This document shows positions 59,029 through 64,000 of a DNA stretch of 64,000 nucleotides, piece after piece. A model generated the notes under the pieces. That model saw only the letters and a list, made by a program, of their open reading frames with translations, was not told the DNA's origin and made no database searches. Origin of the DNA: Geodermatophilus amargosae (GTDB lineage: Bacteria; Actinomycetota; Actinomycetes; Mycobacteriales; Geodermatophilaceae); NCBI RefSeq assembly GCF_900116515.1, contig NZ_FPBA01000001.1, forward strand, positions 372,001 through 436,000, written 5' to 3'. Made by a program: the position numbers and the translations under genes. Every line of letters starts with the position of its first letter. Positions within the stretch are counted from its first letter, which is position 1.

Positions 59029-61284
59029 ATGCCGGACAATGATCTCTCCGGCGGGGACGTCGTCCTCGTGACGGCAGCCCTCGTCGTCTCGCTGGCCGCG
59101 CTCGTCTTCGCCTGGTCCCTCGTGCGCGCCGTCCTGGCCACCGACCAGGGCACCCCCCGCATGCGCGAGATCGCCCAGGCGGTGCAGGAGGGCGCCGGGG
59201 CCTACCTGCGGCGGCAGTTCCGCACCCTCGCGGTCTTCGCCGTCATCGTCTTCCTGCTCCTGCTGGTCCTCCCGGTGTCCGAGGGCGGCTGGGGCACGCG
59301 CCTGGCCCGGGCCGTCTTCTTCCTCGTCGGCGCGCTGTTCTCCGCAGCCGTCGGCTTCATCGGCATGACGCTGGCCACGCGCGGCAACGTCCGGGTCGCG
59401 GCCGCAGCCCAGTCCGGCGGCTACCGGCCGGCCTTCCGCATCGCGTACCGGACCGGCGGGGTCTGCGGGATGATCACCGTCGGCCTGGGCCTGTTCGGCG
59501 CCTCGCTGGCGCTGCTGCTCTTCGACGAGACCGCGCCGGTCGTCCTCGAGGGCTTCGCCTTCGGCGGCGCCCTGCTGGCCATGTTCATGCGCGTCGGCGG
59601 GGGCATCTTCACCAAGGCCGCAGACGTCGGCGCCGACCTCGTCGGCAAGGTCGAGGCCGGCATCCCCGAGGACGACCCGCGCAACGCCGCCACCATCGCC
59701 GACAACGTGGGCGACAACGTGGGCGACTGCGCCGGGATGGCCGCGGACCTCTTCGAGTCCTACGCCGTCACCCTGGTCGCCGCGCTGATCCTGGGGCAGG
59801 TCTTCTTCGGCGCGGACGGCATGGTCTTCCCGATCGTCGTGGCCGCCATCGGCGTGCTCGCCTCCGTCGTCGGCATCCTCGCCAGCAACCCCGGCAAGAA
59901 CGACTCCAGCGGGCTGGCGCCGATCAACCGCGGCTTCTTCACCTCCGCGGTGGTCTCGCTCGTGCTCGTCGTCGTCGCGGCCTTCACCGTGCTGCCGGGC
60001 GTGGCCGACGTCCCCGACTCCGTGGTCAACCCGCAGGTCCTCGGCTTCGTGTCCGTCCTCATCGGCATCGTCCTGGCCGCCGCCATCCAGCAGCTCACCG
60101 GCTACTTCACCGAGACCTCGCGCAAGCCCGTCCGCGACATCGGCCGCAGCTCGCTCACGGGGGCGGCGACCGTCGTCCTCTCGGGCATCTCGCTGGGCCT
60201 GGAGTCGGCGGTCTACGCCGCCCTGCTCATCGGCGGCGCGGTCTACGGCGCCTTCCTCGTCGGTGGCGGCGCCGCGCTCTACGCGGTCGCCCTCGCCGGC
60301 TGCGGGCTGCTCACCACCGCCGGCGTCATCGTCTCCATGGACACCTTCGGGCCGGTCAGCGACAACGCGCAGGGCATCGCGGAGATGTCCGGTGACATCG
60401 ACGAGGAGGGCGCCCGCGTCCTCACCGACCTCGACGCCGTCGGCAACACGACCAAGGCGATCACCAAGGGCATCGCCATCGCGACCGCCGTCCTGGCCGC
60501 GACGGCGCTGTTCGGGTCGTACAACGAGCAGGTCCGCACCGCGCTCGGCGACGTCGACCTGGCGCAGTCGTTCAGCCTGGTCGAACCGGACAACGTCGTC
60601 GGCGCGATCATCGGCGCCGCGGTCGTCTTCCTCTTCTCCGGCCTGGCCATCAGCGCCGTCTCCCGCGCCGCAGGGCGGGTCGTGTTCGAGGTCCGCGAAC
60701 AGTTCCGCACGCGGCCCGGGATCATGGACTACAGCGAGCGGCCCGACTACTCCGCCGTCGTCGACATCTGCACCAAGGACTCGCTGCGGGAGCTGGCCAC
60801 CCCCGGCCTGCTCGCGGTCCTCGCGCCGGTCGCCGTCGGCTTCGGGCTCGGCTTCGGCCCGCTGGCGGCCTACCTCGTCGGCGCCATCGCCACCGGCACG
60901 CTCATGGCCGTGTTCCTCGCCAACTCCGGCGGCGCCTGGGACAACGCGAAGAAGATGGTGGAGGACGGCGCCTACGGCGGGAAGGGCAGCGAGGCGCACG
61001 CGGCGACCGTCATCGGCGACACCGTCGGCGACCCGTTCAAGGACACCGCCGGCCCCGCGATCAACCCGCTGCTCAAGGTGATGAACCTGGTCGCGCTGCT
61101 CATCGCGCCGGCGGTCGTCGGCCTCTCGGTCGGCGAGGACGCCAACACCACGGTGCGGCTGCTCATCGCGGGCGCCGCGGCGCTGGTGGTCATCGGTGCA
61201 GTGATCGTGTCCAAGCGCCGCTCGGTCGTCGTCGGCGGCGCCAGCGAGGAGCCGTCGGACACGCTCACGTCCTCCGCCACCTGA
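59029..61284 (+). CDS. hppA: Membrane-bound H+-translocating pyrophosphatase, K+-independent type
   Basis: The enzyme pumps protons using pyrophosphate hydrolysis. The 751-residue protein has about 16 helices. The substrate motifs are present: ADVGADLVGKVEAGIPEDDPRN (residues about 202-222), DNVGDNVGDCAGMAADLFESY and the C-terminal IGDTVGDPFKDTAGPAINPLLK. The position that marks K+ dependence reads DAVGNTTKAITKG (Lys where K+-dependent enzymes have Ala), so this is the K+-independent class. GGAGG 5 bp before ATG 59029 supports the start. The 200 bp to the divergent helicase gene hold its promoter. Confidence 0.96.
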   Translation: MPDNDLSGGDVVLVTAALVVSLAALVFAWSLVRAVLATDQGTPRMREIAQAVQEGAGAYLRRQFRTLAVFAVIVFLLLLVLPVSEGGWGTRLARAVFFLVGALFSAAVGFIGMTLATRGNVRVAAAAQSGGYRPAFRIAYRTGGVCGMITVGLGLFGASLALLLFDETAPVVLEGFAFGGALLAMFMRVGGGIFTKAADVGADLVGKVEAGIPEDDPRNAATIADNVGDNVGDCAGMAADLFESYAVTLVAALILGQVFFGADGMVFPIVVAAIGVLASVVGILASNPGKNDSSGLAPINRGFFTSAVVSLVLVVVAAFTVLPGVADVPDSVVNPQVLGFVSVLIGIVLAAAIQQLTGYFTETSRKPVRDIGRSSLTGAATVVLSGISLGLESAVYAALLIGGAVYGAFLVGGGAALYAVALAGCGLLTTAGVIVSMDTFGPVSDNAQGIAEMSGDIDEEGARVLTDLDAVGNTTKAITKGIAIATAVLAATALFGSYNEQVRTALGDVDLAQSFSLVEPDNVVGAIIGAAVVFLFSGLAISAVSRAAGRVVFEVREQFRTRPGIMDYSERPDYSAVVDICTKDSLRELATPGLLAVLAPVAVGFGLGFGPLAAYLVGAIATGTLMAVFLANSGGAWDNAKKMVEDGAYGGKGSEAHAATVIGDTVGDPFKDTAGPAINPLLKVMNLVALLIAPAVVGLSVGEDANTTVRLLIAGAAALVVIGAVIVSKRRSVVVGGASEEPSDTLTSSAT

Positions 61285-61301
61285 GCCCACCCCGCGAGCC
61301 T

Positions 61302-61322
61302 CCGCCCGGCCCGGCCGGGCGG
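61302..61322 (+). terminator. GC-rich hairpin after hppA, likely terminator
   Basis: The arms ccgcccggcc (61302-61311) and ggccgggcgg (61313-61322) pair perfectly around one base, so an 8-bp stem with a 5-base loop forms 18 bp after the hppA stop. No T-run follows, as is usual for actinobacterial terminators. Confidence 0.6.
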
Positions 61323-61447
61323 GGGCCCGCGGCGGTGGTTGTGGACGGCCGGCCGGCTGTGGACGACGGGACGGGTCCGGGCGCAGCCCCGCCCTAGCGT
61401 CCGCGGCGCCGGACCACCGTGGTCCGGCGCCGACGCCGGGAGGGCCG

Positions 61448-61771
61448 TTGTCCGTACCGATCGCCATCCAGCTCGACGCCGTCCAGGCGCTGGGCGAGGA
61501 GCTCGCTGCGCTGGCCACCGAGCTGTCCGGGGACGCCGACCTGTGCGGCTCCACCGCCGTGTCGCTGGCGACGGCCGCGCCCGGCGAGGTGTCCGAGCAG
61601 GCCGGCGCCACCGGGCAGCTGTGGGCGGTGCTCGTCGCCGACCTGGTCGCGGGGGCGCAGGCGGCGTCCGTCGCCCTGCTCGGCGCGGTGCTGTCCTACC
61701 GGCTGGCCGACGCCGCCCTCTCCGACCGGCTGCTGGCCGCCCGGACGGCGCCGCCCATGGGCACCCGGTGA
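61448..61771 (+). CDS. Small helical protein, WXG100-like partner of the DUF1023 hydrolase
   Basis: A 107-residue mostly helical protein (PIAIQLDAVQALGEELAALATELSGDADLCGS, in part) with repeated Ala-rich helices and no signal peptide. Size and helix-turn-helix content recall WXG100/ESX-type proteins, but no WxG motif is visible (a LWAVLVADL stretch sits at the turn region). It starts at TTG 61448 with GGGAGGG 3-9 bp upstream, and overlaps the hydrolase gene by GTGA, so the two proteins are probably made together. No family can be named firmly. Confidence 0.6.
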   Translation: MSVPIAIQLDAVQALGEELAALATELSGDADLCGSTAVSLATAAPGEVSEQAGATGQLWAVLVADLVAGAQAASVALLGAVLSYRLADAALSDRLLAARTAPPMGTR

Positions 61772-63333
61772 GCGCCCCGGGCCTGACCGCGGTCGCCGCC
61801 TGGGACGTCGCCCTGTTCGACGGCGCGGTCTACACGCTCGAGGCGGTCACCGAGCGGCTGCCGCCGTGGCGGGCGCGGATGGAGGCGGTGGCGCGCGTCC
61901 TGCACGACGCCGAGTGCTGGTCCGGCGACGCCGCCCAGGCCGCGGCGCGCGCCCTGGGCGAGGTGTCGGGCGTCGTGACGGCGGTGACCGGCGCCCTCGG
62001 CACGTCGCTGGACCGGTTGGAGGACACCGCCCGGGATGCCCGCACCGCCCAGGACCTGGCCGAGCAGGCGCTCGCCGAGGCGGCGGCCCTCGGGGTGACC
62101 GTGGACGAGGCCGGCGGCGTCGTGGTCCCCGCGGCGGCGGCACCGGCCGCCGGCGCGACACCCGAGGCGCTGGCCGACCACTACGAGGCGATCGCCGCGC
62201 AGGCGGCCGCGGCCGAGCGGGTCGCCGGGCTCGCGGCCGACGCACTCCGTGCCGCCGCCCGCGCCGCCTCCGCCGCCGCCGACTCGGCCACGCCACTGGG
62301 CTCCGTCGGCGTCACCAGGGGTGCGGCGCCCCCGGACTACGCCGGGCTCGCGGCCGCCGTCGCCCTCGGCGGCGTCTGGCAGCCCGCGTGCCTGCCCGTG
62401 ACGGGGACGTCGCCGGAGTCCGTCGCCGCCTGGTGGGCCGGGTTGTCCGAGCCGGCCCGGTCGTACCTGACCTCGTCGCAGCCGGTGCTCGTCGGCAGCC
62501 TGGACGGCCTGCCCGCCTGGGCGCGTGACCGGGCCAACCGGCTGCTGCTCGAGCGTGCGCTGGAGGACCCGTCCTCGGCGGGGTACGGGACGGCGGTGGC
62601 CGTGGCGGCGGAGCTGGGCCACGAGGAGGCCGCCGGCCGCCCGGTCCAGCTGTGGTCGTTCGACGCCGACGACTCCCTCGTGGCCGTCGTCTACGGCGAC
62701 CTCGACACCGCCGAGGACGTCGGGGTGCTGGTGCCCGGCGTCGGCAACGGCGTCGACGACGTCGACGACCTGGGGGTCGACGCGCGGGCGGTCGCGGAGG
62801 CCGCCCGGGAGGCCGCGCCGGCCGCGACGGTCGCGACCGTCGCCTGGCTCGGCTACCGGCCGCCGGCGGGACCGGGTCTGTGGCGGGCGGCCGGCCGGGA
62901 CGTGGCCGCGCAGGGTGGTGCGGCGCTGGCCGGTGACCTGGCGGGCCTGGCGGCGTCCCGGGCGGCGGATCCCGTACGCCCCGCCGACCCCCGGGTGACC
63001 GTGGTGGGGCACAGCTACGGCACCGTGGTCGTCGACGAGGCCGGCGACCTGCCGGGTCGGCTGGACACCGACGCCGTCGTGCTGCTCGGGAGCCCGGGGA
63101 TCGAGGAGGACCGGGCTGCCGACCTGGAGGCCGACGAGGTCTACGACGCGACGTCGCCCTTCGACCCCGTCTCCTGGCTCGGGTGGTTCGGCTTCAGCAC
63201 TTGGGAGGAGTCCTTCGGCTCGACGGCCCTGCCGACCGAGTGGCACACCCAGCACGCCGAGTACCACAGCGCCCGCCACCCGACCCTGGCCGCCATCGGG
63301 GAGGTGGTGGCCGGGACGCGGGAACCGGGCTGA
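61768..63333 (+). CDS. DUF1023 alpha/beta hydrolase with an N-terminal helical WXG-like domain
   Basis: The 521-residue protein starts with a helical domain (WDVALFDGAVYTLEAVTERLPPWRARMEAVARVLHDAECWSGDAAQAA, in part), with a WSG turn like that of ESX substrates. An Ala-rich coiled segment follows. The C-terminal half is a DUF1023 alpha/beta hydrolase: PVQLWSFDADDSLVAVVYGD, then VLVPGVGNG, the nucleophile elbow TVVGHSYGTVVVDEA and LGSPGIEED, with a late His in TEWHTQHAEYHS. DUF1023 proteins often sit beside WXG100 proteins and may be exported through ESX systems (family knowledge). No signal peptide is seen. It is coupled to the small upstream gene. Confidence 0.85.
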   Translation: MSAPGLTAVAAWDVALFDGAVYTLEAVTERLPPWRARMEAVARVLHDAECWSGDAAQAAARALGEVSGVVTAVTGALGTSLDRLEDTARDARTAQDLAEQALAEAAALGVTVDEAGGVVVPAAAAPAAGATPEALADHYEAIAAQAAAAERVAGLAADALRAAARAASAAADSATPLGSVGVTRGAAPPDYAGLAAAVALGGVWQPACLPVTGTSPESVAAWWAGLSEPARSYLTSSQPVLVGSLDGLPAWARDRANRLLLERALEDPSSAGYGTAVAVAAELGHEEAAGRPVQLWSFDADDSLVAVVYGDLDTAEDVGVLVPGVGNGVDDVDDLGVDARAVAEAAREAAPAATVATVAWLGYRPPAGPGLWRAAGRDVAAQGGAALAGDLAGLAASRAADPVRPADPRVTVVGHSYGTVVVDEAGDLPGRLDTDAVVLLGSPGIEEDRAADLEADEVYDATSPFDPVSWLGWFGFSTWEESFGSTALPTEWHTQHAEYHSARHPTLAAIGEVVAGTREPG

Positions 63334-63532
63334 GCAGGCCGGGACCTGCACGGAGAGGGAGGGAACAGTCGCGCCGCTGCACCGTTGGACGCGGTGACGG
63401 CGCGCCCGCGCGGGGTCGCCAGCCGGTCGCGTTCCGCAGTCGTGGCCTACCGTGGCCCGCCGAGGGGGCGCACCGCGTGACGACGAGACCGCGCACCGCG
63501 TTGCCGCGACCAGCACCACCGACAGGAGCACC

Positions 63533-64000
63533 GTGCCCACGAAGACCACGAAGAACGGCCAGCCCGCCGACAAGACCGCCGGTGGTACGAGCACGCCTGC
63601 TCGCCGCCGGGGGGCCGCTGCCGGGGGTGGTCGTCCGCTGGTCATCGTGGAGTCGCCCACCAAGGCCGGGAAGATCGCCGGCTACCTGGGCAACGGCTAC
63701 GTCGTGGAGGCCAGCGTCGGCCACATCCGCGACCTCCCGCGCAACGCCGCCGACGTCCCGGCCGAGCACAAGGGCGCCTCGTGGGCCCGGCTCGGCGTCG
63801 ACGTCGACAACTCCTTCGAGCCGTTGTACGTGGTCAGCCCCGACCGCAGGCAGCAGGTGAGCCGGCTCAAGCAGCTGGTCAAGGACGCCAGCGAGGTCTA
63901 CCTCGCCACGGACGAGGACCGCGAGGGCGAGGCCATCGCCTGGCACCTGGTCGACACGCTCAAGCCGCGGGTCCCCGTCCGCCGGATGGTCTTCCACGAG
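63533..64000 (+). CDS. topA: DNA topoisomerase I, N-terminal part (cut by the window edge)
   Basis: The frame from GTG 63533 is open to the last base (156 codons). After a basic Lys/Thr/Gly-rich leader of about 33 residues comes the TOPRIM domain: PLVIVESPTKAGKIAGYLG, SVGHIRDLPRNAADVPAEHKG and ATDEDREGEAIAWHL, whose Glu and DxDxE residues bind Mg2+. This is type IA topoisomerase, which relaxes negative supercoils. AGGAG lies 5 bp upstream of the GTG. The 199 bp before it (63334-63532) show no gene, only the probable promoter. Confidence 0.95.
   Translation, partial: MPTKTTKNGQPADKTAGGTSTPARRRGAAAGGGRPLVIVESPTKAGKIAGYLGNGYVVEASVGHIRDLPRNAADVPAEHKGASWARLGVDVDNSFEPLYVVSPDRRQQVSRLKQLVKDASEVYLATDEDREGEAIAWHLVDTLKPRVPVRRMVFHE

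Noticed and set aside
1-64000. CRISPR arrays, tRNA/rRNA genes, transposases or phage integrases
   Set aside because: No regularly spaced repeats, no tRNA-like cloverleaf with a GTTC arm, and no transposase or integrase motif was seen on either strand. Tandem repeats present are short and inside genes.

Overview
This window is very GC-rich DNA with strong G/C bias at third codon positions and frequent GTG starts. Many gene pairs overlap by 4 bp (GTGA or ATGA). Together with the gene content (Ssd/TadABC/TadE locus next to a DUF1998 helicase, H+-pyrophosphatase and topA; paired dynamin-like GTPases; an ANTAR regulator; a DUF222/HNH gene; a DDN-type nitroreductase), this points to an actinobacterium. 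Family Geodermatophilaceae is my best guess from style and content, not a proven placement.

Layout. 1-13.8 kb: the first part of a scattered cobalamin set (cobQ, cobD, cobL, cobM, cbiD, cobK) mixed with housekeeping and regulatory genes (PlsC, PAS-ANTAR protein, MocR regulator, peptide deformylase, FBP zinc-finger protein, LysE exporter, VOC proteins). 13.8-23.8 kb: an accessory stretch with a frameshifted solute-binding lipoprotein, a secreted Ca-binding-like protein inserted between two copies of a HAD 5' end, two dynamin-like GTPases, and broken flavodoxin-like and DUF222/HNH genes. 23.8-40.4 kb: the second cobalamin part (cobIJ fusion, cobH, cobG, cobN, cobS, cobU, cobC), with a GlgC-like nucleotidyltransferase, an ABC exporter and a decayed cluster (nitroreductase, hemerythrin, TetR). 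40.5-43.2 kb: Fic-like protein, aldo/keto reductase and HAD-IB phosphatase. 43.4-58.8 kb: the Tad pilus/secretion locus and its helicase. 59-64 kb: hppA, a WXG-like protein with a DUF1023 hydrolase, and the 5' end of topA.

Most striking point: the Tad locus, normally one contiguous plus-strand array (ssd-tadA-tadB-tadC-flp/DUF4244-tadE-tadE-like), is split between tadC and the flp-like gene by about 7.8 kb of minus-strand genes. Five of these form a tight operon with 4-bp overlaps: GT2 glycosyltransferase, exosortase-like membrane protease, ATP-grasp ligase, UDP-GlcNAc 2-epimerase and HAD phosphatase. They are followed by two tandem secreted proteins with an LPADG-hydrophobic-Arg C-terminal tail (one broken) and a PIG-L deacetylase. 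I read this as a candidate envelope polysaccharide plus protein-anchoring system with its own substrates.

The cobalamin genes combine aerobic-route enzymes (CobG, CobN, CobH, CobIJ, CobK, CobL, CobM) with CbiD and no CobF, so the route looks hybrid. No cobalamin riboswitch, tRNA, rRNA, CRISPR array or insertion sequence was seen. At least eight genes carry an apparent single frameshift, nearly all explained by one missing base. Either sequencing or assembly error, or real decay, must be considered for each.
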